Below, one piece after another: positions 53,583-64,000 of a DNA stretch of 64,000 nucleotides. The notes under the pieces were generated by a model. It did not search any database and had not been told where the DNA came from. It was given only the letters and a program-made list of their open reading frames with translations. Location of the stretch: assembly GCF_000294655.1 (NCBI RefSeq), contig NZ_CAHP01000015.1, positions 45,398 to 109,397 of the forward strand, in the 5' to 3' direction. Every line of letters begins with the position of its first letter. The stretch's first letter is position 1. This DNA comes from Magnetospirillum molischianum DSM 120. GTDB taxonomy: Bacteria; Pseudomonadota; Alphaproteobacteria; Rhodospirillales; Magnetospirillaceae. The translations under genes were made by a program, and so were the position numbers.

Positions 53583-54838
53583 CTGCCAAGCCCCCCACCA
53601 TTCTCACCTTCGGTTGTCGGCTGAACGCCTATGAATCCGAAGTGATGCGAGAGCATGCGCGCGCCATCGACAGCGGTGTCGAGACGATCATCATCAACAC
53701 CTGCGCCGTCACGGCCGAGGCCGAACGTCAGGCCCGCCAAGCCATCCGCAAGGCCCGGCGCGAGAACCCCGGCGCACGTATCGTTGTGACCGGCTGCGCC
53801 GCCCAGGCTCATCCTGAGGTGTATGGCGAGATGGCCGAGATCGACCAGATTCTCGGTAATGCCGAAAAGTTGAAGCCGGATATCTTCGCGGAACCACCGC
53901 CAGAGCGGATCGTCGTCGGCGACATCATGAAATTGCGAGAGGTCGCATCGCATCTGGTGTCAGGTTTCGAAGGACGGGCGCGCGCGTTTGTCGAAGTGCA
54001 ACAGGGCTGCGATCACCGCTGCACCTTCTGCATTATTCCGTTTGGACGCGGCCCCAACCGCTCGGTCCCGGTCGAGCGGGTGATCGAGCAGGCACGGGAA
54101 CTGGTCGCCGCTGGAACGCCTGAGCTGGTGCTGACCGGAGTTGACGTCACCGCCTATGGCGCCGATCTGCCGGGACGTCCACCGCTGGGGCAATTGGTAA
54201 GGCAATTGCTGGCGGCCGTGCCCGACCTGCCCCGGCTGCGGCTGTCCTCGCTCGATCCGGTCGAGGTCGATGACGATCTGATTGAAGCCTTTGCCAGCGA
54301 GCCTCGATTGCTACCTCATGCCCATCTGTCGATTCAGGCGGGCGACGATACCGTACTGAAACGGATGGCACGACGTCACCGCCGCGCCGATATCCTGCTC
54401 CTGGCCGCGCGCCTGCGCGCCGTCCGCCCCGACATCGTGCTGGGTGCCGACATGATCGCGGGCTTCCCCGGCGAAGACGACACGATGGCCGCCACCTCGT
54501 TGGCCCTCATCGACGAGATCGGGCTCACCCACCTGCATGTTTTCCCGTTCTCTCCCCGTCCCAGTACTCCGGCGGCCACGATGAAGCGAGTGAGCGGACC
54601 GGTGGTCAAGGCACGCGCCGCCGCCCTGCGCCGCCGTGGCGAGGCGGCGATGGACGCTCTTCTGCACGCGCGTGTCGGTGCCGAGGCATCCGTAGTGATC
54701 GAACGCGACGGCAAAGGGCATTGCGAGTATTATCTGCCGGTCCGCGTGGGGGGGACGACCGCCGCGCCGGGAGCCGTCCTGCGGACACGAATCACCGGAG
54801 TGGAAGGCGGCGTTCTGAACGCTGAGGAAGTGAGATGA
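53579..54838 (+). CDS. mtaB: tRNA t(6)A37 methylthiotransferase MtaB
   Basis: 419 residues from the ATG at 53579; a longer reading from 53498 lies inside dapF. It has an N-terminal UPF0004 domain with Cys in TFGCRLNAYES, INTCAVTAEA and VTGCAAQ, binding the second cluster. The radical SAM motif CDHRCTFCIIP carries CxxxCxxC, and a TRAM-like C-terminus follows. It methylthiolates t6A at position 37 of ANN-decoding tRNAs. The subfamily (MtaB rather than MiaB) is inferred from CRLNAYE and neighbours. ATGA overlaps on both sides. Confidence 0.93.
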   Translation: MTAKPPTILTFGCRLNAYESEVMREHARAIDSGVETIIINTCAVTAEAERQARQAIRKARRENPGARIVVTGCAAQAHPEVYGEMAEIDQILGNAEKLKPDIFAEPPPERIVVGDIMKLREVASHLVSGFEGRARAFVEVQQGCDHRCTFCIIPFGRGPNRSVPVERVIEQARELVAAGTPELVLTGVDVTAYGADLPGRPPLGQLVRQLLAAVPDLPRLRLSSLDPVEVDDDLIEAFASEPRLLPHAHLSIQAGDDTVLKRMARRHRRADILLLAARLRAVRPDIVLGADMIAGFPGEDDTMAATSLALIDEIGLTHLHVFPFSPRPSTPAATMKRVSGPVVKARAAALRRRGEAAMDALLHARVGAEASVVIERDGKGHCEYYLPVRVGGTTAAPGAVLRTRITGVEGGVLNAEEVR

Positions 54839-56499
54839 CCAATAGGATTGAGGACTCCCACCCGGCGGGGGGCCGGTGGAGCGGATATGTTGCGGGCCTG
54901 TTGCTGTTGGCGCTGCCGGGAGCCGCGCTGGCGCAAGAAGCCGCGGCACCAGCCCCGGATCGGCTGGCCCAGCTTGTGACCGATCTGGCCAGGCTGGCCG
55001 AGCCTGGACGTCTCGACCCGCTGTCGCTGGCGCTGGGTGCGGTTCTGGCGCTGCTGCCGATGGTGCTCCAGGTGGTCTCGACCCGACGGATGCTGGGTCG
55101 CGCTCTATCCGAATTGTCCCAATTAGGCGACAGCACCGAACGCCTGCTGAAGGGTGTTCTGGCTGAACCCGATGGTATCCAGGCATGGATCGGTGAGCGC
55201 GAGGTCCGTTCGCGCGGCCTGAACACTCTGCTTGATCTGTCCGACGCCACCCTGCCCGGCTTCGCCGCCGTGCTGGCCCGGCTGACGCCCCAGGATTCCG
55301 CCCGTCTCGATCTGGCGGTGCGTCGGTTGCGTGGCGAAGGTCTGGCGTTCGAGATGGATCTTTGCCTGCGCGACGGCAATCGCCGCATCCGGGTCGTCGG
55401 CCTGCGCCCCAGCCGCAGCGAAGCCCGCGTTCCGGTCGATCTGCTGCTGCTGAACGATTTGACCCCGGAACTGACCGCGCCAAGCGATCGGACGGTCGCG
55501 GCGAGTGCGGACATTCTGCGTCCGGAATTGCTCGACGAATTATTGGCGACAGCGCCCGCCCCCGCATCGGACGAAGGCGACGGTTGGTTCGGGCGGATGA
55601 AAGCCGGACTGGCCAAATCCTCGTCGCGGCTGACCCAGGGATTGGGCGACCTCTTCACCAAGCGAAAGCTTGACGACGAAGCGTTGGAGGACCTCGAAGA
55701 TCTGCTGATCACCGCCGATCTGGGGGTCAACACCGCAGCCAAGGTTACCGGATTACTGTCAAAGACCCGCCTGGGCCAGGACATTACCGCCGACGAGATC
55801 AAGACCATTCTGGCCGATGAGATCACCCGCATCCTCGAACCAGTGGCCAAGCCGCTGGAAATCGACCCGGCGCGCAAGCCGCATGTGGTGCTGGTGGTCG
55901 GTGTCAACGGCGCGGGCAAGACCACCACCATCGGCAAACTGGCGATGCAGCACAAGCAGGCGGGGCGAACCGTGACCCTTGCCGCTGGCGACACGTTCCG
56001 CGCCGCTGCCGTCGAGCAGTTGAAGGTTTGGGGGGAACGCACCGGCTGCCCGGTGATCGCCCGCGATACCGGGTCCGATCCTGCTGCCCTCGCCTTCGAC
56101 GCGGTGACTCAATCGCGCCAGCAGGGCGACGACTTGCTGTTCATCGACACTGCCGGACGTCTTCAGAACAAGACCGATCTGATGGCCGAGCTGGGCAAAG
56201 TGGTCCGCTCGATCAAGAAAGTAGACGAAACCGCGCCGCATTCTGTGCTGCTGGTACTGGACTCCACCGTCGGCCAGAACGCCCATTCCCAGGTCGAGAC
56301 CTTCGGCGAGATGGTCAACGTCACCGGGTTGGTCCTGACCAAGCTGGACGGCACTGCACGCGGCGGCGTCCTGGTCGCCCTGGCTGAAAAGTTCGGATTG
56401 CCGGTCCACGCCATCGGTGTCGGCGAGCAGGCCGCCGATTTGCGCCCGTTCGAGGCCCGCGCCTTCGCCAACTCGCTGGTCGGGCTGGACACGCCTTAG
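54835..56499 (+). CDS. ftsY: Signal recognition particle receptor FtsY with PAS-like membrane-anchored N-terminus
   Basis: 554 residues, ATGA-coupled to mtaB. The last ~305 residues are a normal FtsY: NG domain with helical bundle, G1 GVNGAGKTTTIGK (356-368), GDTFRAAAVEQL, DTAGR, TKLDGTARGG, and ADLRPF near the end. It docks SRP-ribosome complexes to the membrane. The first 245 residues are extra: a hydrophobic signal/anchor (18-33), a second TM helix (64-82), then about residues 95-215 resembling a PAS domain of kinase type (LLKGVLAEPDGIQAWIG to GLRPSRSEAR). Canonical alphaproteobacterial FtsY begins near Trp251; an internal ATG at 55597 could give a short form. No frame break links the two parts. 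Confidence 0.93.
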   Translation: MTNRIEDSHPAGGRWSGYVAGLLLLALPGAALAQEAAAPAPDRLAQLVTDLARLAEPGRLDPLSLALGAVLALLPMVLQVVSTRRMLGRALSELSQLGDSTERLLKGVLAEPDGIQAWIGEREVRSRGLNTLLDLSDATLPGFAAVLARLTPQDSARLDLAVRRLRGEGLAFEMDLCLRDGNRRIRVVGLRPSRSEARVPVDLLLLNDLTPELTAPSDRTVAASADILRPELLDELLATAPAPASDEGDGWFGRMKAGLAKSSSRLTQGLGDLFTKRKLDDEALEDLEDLLITADLGVNTAAKVTGLLSKTRLGQDITADEIKTILADEITRILEPVAKPLEIDPARKPHVVLVVGVNGAGKTTTIGKLAMQHKQAGRTVTLAAGDTFRAAAVEQLKVWGERTGCPVIARDTGSDPAALAFDAVTQSRQQGDDLLFIDTAGRLQNKTDLMAELGKVVRSIKKVDETAPHSVLLVLDSTVGQNAHSQVETFGEMVNVTGLVLTKLDGTARGGVLVALAEKFGLPVHAIGVGEQAADLRPFEARAFANSLVGLDTP

Positions 56500-56512
56500 C
56501 TGGACGCACCTT

Positions 56513-56546
56513 CCAGACCGCCCCGACGCTTGACGGGGCGGTCTGG
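56513..56546 (+). terminator. Terminator after ftsY
   Basis: Perfect 13-bp stem (56513-56525 with 56534-56546), 8-base loop, followed by CTTGTCT. It ends the dapF-mtaB-ftsY transcript 14 bp past the ftsY stop. Confidence 0.75.
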
Positions 56547-56603
56547 CTTGTCTACTGACTGTTTCCCAAACTCGATATCTTAGTCCTCGACCGGAGAGCG
56601 CCG

Positions 56604-58283
<1,680 letters not shown>

Positions 58284-58313
58284 CAGAGTCCGACGCGAGG
58301 AAGACGGATCGCC

Positions 58314-59564
58314 ATGAATGCCGTCTTCCTCGCCCTGGTCACCGCTTCGTTCGCCGCCGCCGCCTGGGCGGAAGCGACCGGAGCGGGCGGCGCGATGGAA
58401 GCGCTGTCTGCCGCGATCGTCGATTCGGCAACCGCGTCTGTTCCGCTCGCCCTAGGGCTGATCGGAATCATGGCGCTGTTCCTTGGACTGATGAAGGTCG
58501 CTGAAGTCGGTGGTCTGCTCGATTCCACTGCCCGACTATTACGCCCCCTACTGACCCGACTGTTTCCCGAAATCCCCGCCGATCATCCGGCGATGGGGGC
58601 GATGGTGATGAACATCGCGGCCAATCTGCTCGGCCTCGGCAATGCCGCAACGCCGTTCGGCATCCGTGCGATGGAGCATCTGGAGCGACTGAACCCCCAT
58701 CCCGGCACCGCCAGCAATGCCCAGGTGCTGTTTCTTGCGATCAACACGGCTGGAATTACCCTGCTGCCGACCAAGGTTATCGCCCTGCGCGCCTCGTCCG
58801 GTGCGGCCGATCCGGCGGCTGTGGTCGGGCCAACTCTTGCCGCAACCATCGTCGCCGCCATCATCGCGGTACTGGCCTCACGCGGATTGCAAAGGTTCTG
58901 GCCCTCTCCGGCCAATCTTTCCCGACCTCCTCCGCCCCAGCCCGCGCTCGCCCCGGAACGGATATGGCCGGTCGCGCTCGCCGCCGCGATTGTGCTCACC
59001 CTGGTTCCGCTGCTGCTAATGTATGGCAAGGTGATCGGTCCCTGGCTGCTGCCGGGGCTGGTGACCGGGATTCTGCTCTACGGCGCGATAAAGCGGGTCG
59101 CGGTTTACGAAACCTTTGTCGCGGGTGCCCGCGCCGGATTTGGCGTGGCGGTGAAAATCATTCCCTATCTCGTGGCGATCCTGATGGCGGTCGGGATGAT
59201 CCGAGCCTCGGGCGTGCTGGCCGCGATCCTGGAGCCGCTTGGCCGCCTCACCGCGCCGCTGGGGTTGCCCGCCGAAGCCCTGATGATGGCAGCGATGCGA
59301 ACGCTGTCAGGGTCAGGTTCCTATGGACTACTGGCAGCCCAGATGAAGGACCCGACGATTGGCCCCGATGGCTATCTCGGGATATTGCTCGGCACCTTAT
59401 ATGGCTCGACCGAAACCACATTTTATGTTCTTGCTGTCTATTTTGGCGCTGTCGGCATCAGACGAATTCGTCACGCCTTAGCCGTTGGACTTCTGGCCGA
59501 TCTGTCAGCCTTGATTGCGGCCCTCCTCGTCTGTCAATGGTTCACCGCACCGGTGAAGCCATAG
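58314..59564 (+). CDS. SpmA-SpmB-type nucleoside-recognition membrane protein
   Basis: 416 residues with about ten TM helices in two Gate-domain halves: the first with MGAMVMNIAANLLGLGNAATPFG, the second with MRTLSGSGSYGLL and GSTETTFYVLAVYFGAVG. In Bacillus these are two proteins, SpmA and SpmB (spore maturation); here they are one polypeptide. The alphaproteobacterial homologues are not sporulation proteins and their cargo is unknown. Located 30 bp after ettA, possibly the same transcript. Confidence 0.88.
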   Translation: MNAVFLALVTASFAAAAWAEATGAGGAMEALSAAIVDSATASVPLALGLIGIMALFLGLMKVAEVGGLLDSTARLLRPLLTRLFPEIPADHPAMGAMVMNIAANLLGLGNAATPFGIRAMEHLERLNPHPGTASNAQVLFLAINTAGITLLPTKVIALRASSGAADPAAVVGPTLAATIVAAIIAVLASRGLQRFWPSPANLSRPPPPQPALAPERIWPVALAAAIVLTLVPLLLMYGKVIGPWLLPGLVTGILLYGAIKRVAVYETFVAGARAGFGVAVKIIPYLVAILMAVGMIRASGVLAAILEPLGRLTAPLGLPAEALMMAAMRTLSGSGSYGLLAAQMKDPTIGPDGYLGILLGTLYGSTETTFYVLAVYFGAVGIRRIRHALAVGLLADLSALIAALLVCQWFTAPVKP

Positions 59565-59703
59565 CCGCGTTGGGTCGCACGCCAGCAATTTCGAGATAGC
59601 CGTTCCGAATAGGTAAAATCGGAAATATGCTTATTGTTCTGCCACAATGGGATACACATTTCGTATAAACCACACTCCACATAGATCAGCCTGGGGAATC
59701 TAA

Positions 59704-61386
59704 ATGTCTCTGTCCATCCGGGGGAAGCTGTTCGTTCTCGGCGCAGTGATGAGCATCGCTCTGGCGGGAATTGCCGGTGGATGGTGGATCGCTTTCAACA
59801 TTCTCAAGGTCAACGGACCGATCTATGCCCGCGTCGTGCTGGCCAAGGATCTGGTGGCCGATATCCTTCCACCGCCGGAATACATCATCGAAGCCTATCT
59901 GACGGCATCCACCTCGCTGGACATACCGCCGCCAAATCTAACGATATCTCACGCCAATTTTGTTCGCCTGCGCAGCGATTACGACGAGCGCCATGCCGTC
60001 TGGAAAGGCGCCGGACTGGACAGCAAGATTGCCGACGATCTGCTAAAACGGTCCTATGTTCCCGCGCAACGCTTCTTCGAACGAGCCGAAGCCGACTTCT
60101 TCCCCGCGCTGGAACGTGGCGACCGCGCCGCAGCCTTGAACACTTTCGCCGAAATGACCGTGCTGTACCGCGAACATCGCGCCGCGATCGACGATGTGGT
60201 CACCGCCGCGAACACCATGAGCAAAGCCACCGAAGAGCATGCCGCCGCCACGGAATCCTCGGTTAAGCTGGCGGTGATCTTGGCAACTGCGACTCTGGCC
60301 GTGCTGGCCTTGACCGTCGTTGCTTTGATTGGGCGTTCGATCAGCGGTCAGATCACGGATACCGTCGCGACGATGGAACGGCTTTCCGATGGCGACACCG
60401 CAATCGAGGTTTCCGGCACCCGTCGTACCGATGAGATCGGCGCAATCGCCCGCGCCCTTGATGTCTTTAAGAACAAGATGGTCGCCAATGCCCGGATGGA
60501 AGCCGAGGCCAAAGAAACCGACCGTCGGCAGAGAGAGCAACGCGCCGAGGAAATGCGGGCGATGGCGGCCTCGTTCGAGGCTACCGTCAATGCCAAGGTC
60601 GCCGAGGTCAGCGGCGCATCCGACAGTATCTTTGTCATCGCCGAGAGAATGGTCAATCGGTCGGAACGCACTGGAGGCACCTCTCTCGCTGTCGGCGAGG
60701 CTGCCCGCGTCACCAACGAACGCGCCGCGATGGCCGCCGAGGCCACTCGTCAGCTCGCGTCTGCTGTCAACGAAATCGCCGTTCAGGTTGCCCAATCAAA
60801 CCAAATATCGGCTCAGGCTGTCGCCAGCGTCGATTCGACGGCGCAGCGAATGACCGGACTGTCTCAATCGGTACAGTCCATCGGCGAAGTGGTGAAGCTG
60901 ATCAACGATATTGCGGCTCAGACCAACCTGTTGGCCTTGAACGCCACTATCGAGGCGGCACGAGCAGGCGATGCGGGCAAGGGCTTTGCCGTCGTCGCCG
61001 GCGAGGTCAAGCACCTCGCCAATCAGACCGCCAAGGCCACCGAGGATATTGCCAGACAGGTCGCCGAGATCCAGGCATCGTCTCTTCACATGGGGCAAAG
61101 CATCGAAGGAGTGGTGGGAATCATTCGGACCCTGGATGAAGTGTCGGCGGCGATTGCCAGCGCCGTTCAACAACAGGAAGCTTCGACTCGCGAAATCTCG
61201 GGCAATATCGATGAAGTCGCCCGTCAGGCCGAAACCGTCTCGAAAAGCGTCGGCGCGCTATCGAAATCCTCCGCGATGGCCTGTGCCGGCACCGTCAGGG
61301 TCATCTGGAGCGCCGATAGCCTGACCGAAGCGGTCCATCACCTGACCGGCGAGGCCGAATCTTTCCTTTCCAGAGTTCGGGCCTGA
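59704..61386 (+). CDS. Methyl-accepting chemotaxis protein
   Basis: 560 residues. TM1 at about 8-30, a periplasmic helical sensor of about 155 residues, TM2 at about 193-215, HAMP (RSISGQITDTVATMERLSDG), then the cytoplasmic signalling domain. The tip is LINDIAAQTNLLALNATIEA with [20 protein letters not shown]. No PAS or C-terminal CheR-binding pentapeptide is visible. The sensor is rich in acidic and Pro residues (ILPPPEYIIEAY, the conserved segment of this receptor class in Rhodospirillales). The ligand is unknown. Confidence 0.94.
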   Translation: MSLSIRGKLFVLGAVMSIALAGIAGGWWIAFNILKVNGPIYARVVLAKDLVADILPPPEYIIEAYLTASTSLDIPPPNLTISHANFVRLRSDYDERHAVWKGAGLDSKIADDLLKRSYVPAQRFFERAEADFFPALERGDRAAALNTFAEMTVLYREHRAAIDDVVTAANTMSKATEEHAAATESSVKLAVILATATLAVLALTVVALIGRSISGQITDTVATMERLSDGDTAIEVSGTRRTDEIGAIARALDVFKNKMVANARMEAEAKETDRRQREQRAEEMRAMAASFEATVNAKVAEVSGASDSIFVIAERMVNRSERTGGTSLAVGEAARVTNERAAMAAEATRQLASAVNEIAVQVAQSNQISAQAVASVDSTAQRMTGLSQSVQSIGEVVKLINDIAAQTNLLALNATIEAARAGDAGKGFAVVAGEVKHLANQTAKATEDIARQVAEIQASSLHMGQSIEGVVGIIRTLDEVSAAIASAVQQQEASTREISGNIDEVARQAETVSKSVGALSKSSAMACAGTVRVIWSADSLTEAVHHLTGEAESFLSRVRA

Positions 61387-61394
61387 TCAAAAAA

Positions 61395-61430
61395 ACGGGA
61401 ACACCGGGCGTTACGGCCCGATGTTCCCGT
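61395..61430. terminator. Bidirectional terminator between the MCP gene and gatB
   Basis: Outer stem ACGGGAACA/TGTTCCCGT (61395-61403, 61422-61430) with an inner CGGGC/GCCCG (61405-61409, 61416-61420). An A-run precedes it, so it can stop minus-strand gatB transcripts and plus-strand MCP transcripts. Confidence 0.75.
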
Positions 61431-61455
61431 CTCGTCGTACTCTGACCGATTCAGG

Positions 61456-62913
61456 TTAACCCTGAACCTTCTTGGCCAGCATTTCGTTAACCAGGGCGGG
61501 GTTGGCCTTACCCTGGGTGGCCTTCATCACCTGACCGACGAACCAACCGAGAAGAGTGGTCTTGCCATCGCGGACCTGCTGAACCTTGTCCGGGTTGGCG
61601 GCCAAAACCGCGTCAATGGCGGCCTCGATCGCGCCGGTATCGGTAACCTGCTTCAAGCCACGTTCTTCGACCAGCACACCCGGAGCCTTCCCGGTCTCGA
61701 CCATCAGGGCAAAAACGTCCTTTGCCAGACGGCCGGACAGGGTGCCATCGGTAATGAGATCGATCATCGCGCCCAGATTGGCGGCGGTCACCGGCGGATC
61801 TTCGATGGTCTTACCGCTGGCGTTGAGGGCAGCAAAGAAATCCCCCATGACCCAGTTGCAGGCAAGCTTGGGATCGCGCCCCTTAGCCACCGTCTCGAAG
61901 AACTCGGCCGAAGCCTTTTCCGCCACCAACACCCCGGCATCGTAGGCATTGAGGCCGTATTCAGCCATGAAGCGGGCTTTCTTCTCGTCGGGCAGTTCGG
62001 GCAAGCCCGCCTTGATCCCATCGACGAACGCCTGCTCGATCACCAGCGGCAGCAGATCAGGATCGGGGAAATAGCGGTAATCGTGGGCATGTTCCTTCGA
62101 CCGCATCGAACGGGTCTCACCCCGGCCGGAATCGAACAGGCGGGTTTCCTGGCGGATGTCGCCGCCAGATTCATAAACCTCGACATGGCGACGCGCTTCG
62201 TACTCGATGGCCTGCTGGACGAAGCGGATCGAGTTGACATTCTTGATCTCGCAACGGGTGCGCAGTTCGGTCGAGCCAACCGGCCGGACGCTGACATTGG
62301 CATCGCAGCGCATGCTGCCTTCCTGCATGTTGCCGTCGCAGGTGCCGAGATAGCGCAAGATCGAGCGCAGCTTGGTCAGATACAGCCCCGCTTCTTCCGG
62401 TGACCGCAGATCGGGCTTCGACACGATCTCCATCAACGCGACGCCGGAACGGTTGAGATCGATGAACGATTTGGTCGGATGCATGTCGTGGATCGACTTT
62501 CCGGCATCCTGCTCAAGATGCAGACGTTCGATTCCAACAGTGCTGGTCGAACCATCGGCCAGATCGAGGACCAGCTCACCCTCGCCGACAATCGGCTTAT
62601 CGAACTGGCTGATCTGGTAGCCCTGGGGCAGATCGGCATAGAAGTAGTTCTTGCGGGCGAAGACGCTGGTCAGGTTGATCTTCGCCTTCAGCCCCAGACC
62701 GGTGCGAACCGCCTGCTCGACGCAGACCGCGTTGATCACCGGCAGCATGCCGGGGAACCCGGCATCGACGAAGCTGACCTGGGAATTCGGTTCGGCCCCG
62801 AAAGTGGTGGCAGCACCGGAAAACAACTTGGCGTTGGAAATCACCTGGGCATGGACTTCCAGCCCGATGACGACTTCCCACGCGCCGGTTTCGCCCTGGA
62901 TCACGTAAGCCAT
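61456..62913 (-). CDS. gatB: Asp/Glu-tRNA amidotransferase subunit B
   Basis: 485 residues from the ATG at 62913, which overlaps the gatA stop as TGATG (a GTG at 62916 is possible). GatB signature: [53 protein letters not shown], and the YqeY-like C-terminal tail. With GatA and GatC it converts misacylated Glu-tRNA-Gln and Asp-tRNA-Asn to the correct amide forms. Confidence 0.97.
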   Translation of the reverse strand: MAYVIQGETGAWEVVIGLEVHAQVISNAKLFSGAATTFGAEPNSQVSFVDAGFPGMLPVINAVCVEQAVRTGLGLKAKINLTSVFARKNYFYADLPQGYQISQFDKPIVGEGELVLDLADGSTSTVGIERLHLEQDAGKSIHDMHPTKSFIDLNRSGVALMEIVSKPDLRSPEEAGLYLTKLRSILRYLGTCDGNMQEGSMRCDANVSVRPVGSTELRTRCEIKNVNSIRFVQQAIEYEARRHVEVYESGGDIRQETRLFDSGRGETRSMRSKEHAHDYRYFPDPDLLPLVIEQAFVDGIKAGLPELPDEKKARFMAEYGLNAYDAGVLVAEKASAEFFETVAKGRDPKLACNWVMGDFFAALNASGKTIEDPPVTAANLGAMIDLITDGTLSGRLAKDVFALMVETGKAPGVLVEERGLKQVTDTGAIEAAIDAVLAANPDKVQQVRDGKTTLLGWFVGQVMKATQGKANPALVNEMLAKKVQG

Positions 62914-64000
62914 CACACGCCCTCCGGCGACAGGTCGAATCCGGCGGCGGATTCCATTACCCCGGCGACCTTGAACACGGTTTCCTCGTCGAACGGACGC
63001 CCGATCAACTGCAATCCCAGCGGCAATCCATCGGCGGACAGACCGGCGGGCAAGGACAGACCCGGCAGTCCAGCCAGCGACGTCGGGATGGTGAACACGT
63101 CATTCAGCCACATCGTCACCGGATCGTCGGTATTTTCGTCCAGGCCAAAGGCCGGGCTGGGTGCAGTCGGCGTCAGGATCACATCGACGGTTTCGAACGC
63201 CTTGCGGAAATCCTCGGCGATCAGACGCCGCACCTTTTGCGCCTTGGCGTAATAGGCGTCGTAATAACCGGCCGACAGCACATAAGTCCCGATCAGGATG
63301 CGGCGGCGCACCTCGGGACCGAAGCCAGCGGCACGCGATTTCGCGTACATTTCGTCGAGGGTCTTGCCGGGCACGCGCTGGCCGAAACGCAGTCCGTCAT
63401 AGCGGGCCAGATTGGACGACGCCTCGGCCGGAGCGACGATATAATAGGTCGGCAAAGCGTATTTGGTATGCGGCAGACCGATCTCGACCGGCTCGGCACC
63501 CGCATCCTTCAGCCACGCAATACCCTTTTCCCATACTTCGGAAATCTCGGCCGACAAGCCATCGGGGCGGTATTCGCGCGGAATGCCGACCTTCAGACCG
63601 CGAATGTCGCCGGTCAAAGCAGCCTCGAAATCCGGCACCTTGAGATTGACCGAGGTGGAGTCCTTGGGATCATAGCCCGCCATTGCGCCCAGCATGATCG
63701 CGCAATCGCGCACGGTGCGGGCCATCGGCCCGGCCTGATCGAGCGAACTGGCGAACGCGACGATGCCGTAACGGGAACAGCGACCATAGGTCGGCTTGAT
63801 CCCGGTAATGCCGCAGAACGCGGCGGGCTGACGGATCGACCCGCCGGTATCCGTGCCGGTGGCACCCAGCACCATCCGCGCCGCGACGGCGGCGGCGGAA
63901 CCGCCGGACGAACCGCCGGGAACCAGCTTAACGGAAGGATCAGATCGGCGCGTCCACGGGTTGATCGCCGGGCCGAAAGCGCTGGTCTTGTTCGACGACC
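62913..64000 (-). CDS. gatA: Asp/Glu-tRNA amidotransferase subunit A, C-terminal part (runs off the window)
   Basis: About 362 residues remain; the frame is open through the right edge, so the ATG at 63875 is internal. Amidase-signature features: [15 protein letters not shown], the catalytic Ser region [17 protein letters not shown], and [15 protein letters not shown]. GatA releases ammonia from glutamine for GatB. The stop overlaps the gatB start. Confidence 0.96.
   Translation of the reverse strand, partial: SSNKTSAFGPAINPWTRRSDPSVKLVPGGSSGGSAAAVAARMVLGATGTDTGGSIRQPAAFCGITGIKPTYGRCSRYGIVAFASSLDQAGPMARTVRDCAIMLGAMAGYDPKDSTSVNLKVPDFEAALTGDIRGLKVGIPREYRPDGLSAEISEVWEKGIAWLKDAGAEPVEIGLPHTKYALPTYYIVAPAEASSNLARYDGLRFGQRVPGKTLDEMYAKSRAAGFGPEVRRRILIGTYVLSAGYYDAYYAKAQKVRRLIAEDFRKAFETVDVILTPTAPSPAFGLDENTDDPVTMWLNDVFTIPTSLAGLPGLSLPAGLSADGLPLGLQLIGRPFDEETVFKVAGVMESAAGFDLSPEGV

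Noticed and set aside
54311..56042. Two 400-codon minus-strand frames opposite mtaB and ftsY
   Set aside because: Arg/Ser/Pro-rich, no domain, and antisense to genes with complete catalytic motifs.
63613..63875. ATG at 63875 as the gatA start
   Set aside because: The amidase frame with VPGGSSGGS continues upstream to the window edge, so this ATG is internal.

Overview
The window reads as chromosome of an alphaproteobacterium of the Rhodospirillales type (Magnetospirillum/Phaeospirillum-like). This is inferred from gene content: a dapF-mtaB-ftsY run, ScpAB, a stand-alone NagZ, a SpmA-SpmB fusion protein, a NifX-type protein, and an unusual density of PAS, GAF, CheB/CheR and chemoreceptor signalling proteins. 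There is one tRNA gene (tRNA-Ser, anticodon GGA). I see no rRNA and no CRISPR array.

Layout. 1-4 kb (minus strand): the 5' part of a flagellar hook gene, a Sel1-repeat/trypsin-like protease with a tiny chemoreceptor-tip protein, and an exonuclease III gene broken by one extra G in a G9 tract. 4-9.2 kb: a sensor kinase whose input is a periplasmic binding-protein domain, a NifX-like protein, a NarL-type regulator and two unknown envelope proteins. 9.3-17.7 kb (minus strand): a tightly packed housekeeping run (dgt, argS, SPOR protein, nagZ, M50 protease, scpA, scpB) with a membrane GGDEF cyclase upstream. 18-21.2 kb (plus strand): argC, a gamma-carbonic-anhydrase-like protein and a protein with two degenerate domains resembling GGDEF and EAL. 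21.2-23.9 kb: modABC molybdate transporter behind a good ModE-type operator. 23.9-29.9 kb: three ATGA-overlapping genes forming a signalling unit (hybrid kinase with three receivers, CheR methyltransferase, receiver-PAS-kinase). 30-33 kb: an amino-acid-type binding protein, an MFS transporter and HU. 33.2-37.2 kb: potFGHI putrescine-type transporter. 37.3-43.1 kb: a CheB-CheR-PAS-kinase giant divergent from a PAS-PAS-GAF kinase. 43-45 kb: small membrane proteins and an alpha/beta hydrolase.

45.2-50.6 kb is an accessory block lying on the 3' side of tRNA-Ser. It holds a decayed, visibly GC-richer MocR / EamA exporter / CysE-CysK cassette in which only the exporter looks intact, an IS5-family transposase fragment, a complete but frame-broken IS630-family element between CTAG flanks, and a stretch with a strong 108-nt stem structure and a small diverged duplication.

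50.8-64 kb returns to core genes: a 5'-nucleotidase, the overlapping dapF-mtaB-ftsY operon, ettA, a SpmAB-type membrane protein, a chemoreceptor, and gatB with partial gatA. The most unusual single gene is ftsY. It encodes a normal SRP-receptor GTPase fused, with no break in the frame, to about 245 extra N-terminal residues that look like a signal/membrane anchor followed by a PAS-like sensory domain.

How the parts relate: transport (Mo, putrescine, amino acid) and core metabolism sit between at least five large sensor kinases plus CheR/CheB modules, so much of the window is environmental signal processing. Several broken genes share single-base changes in homopolymer runs, so real decay, slippage or phase variation, and sequencing error must be separated before those genes are called dead.
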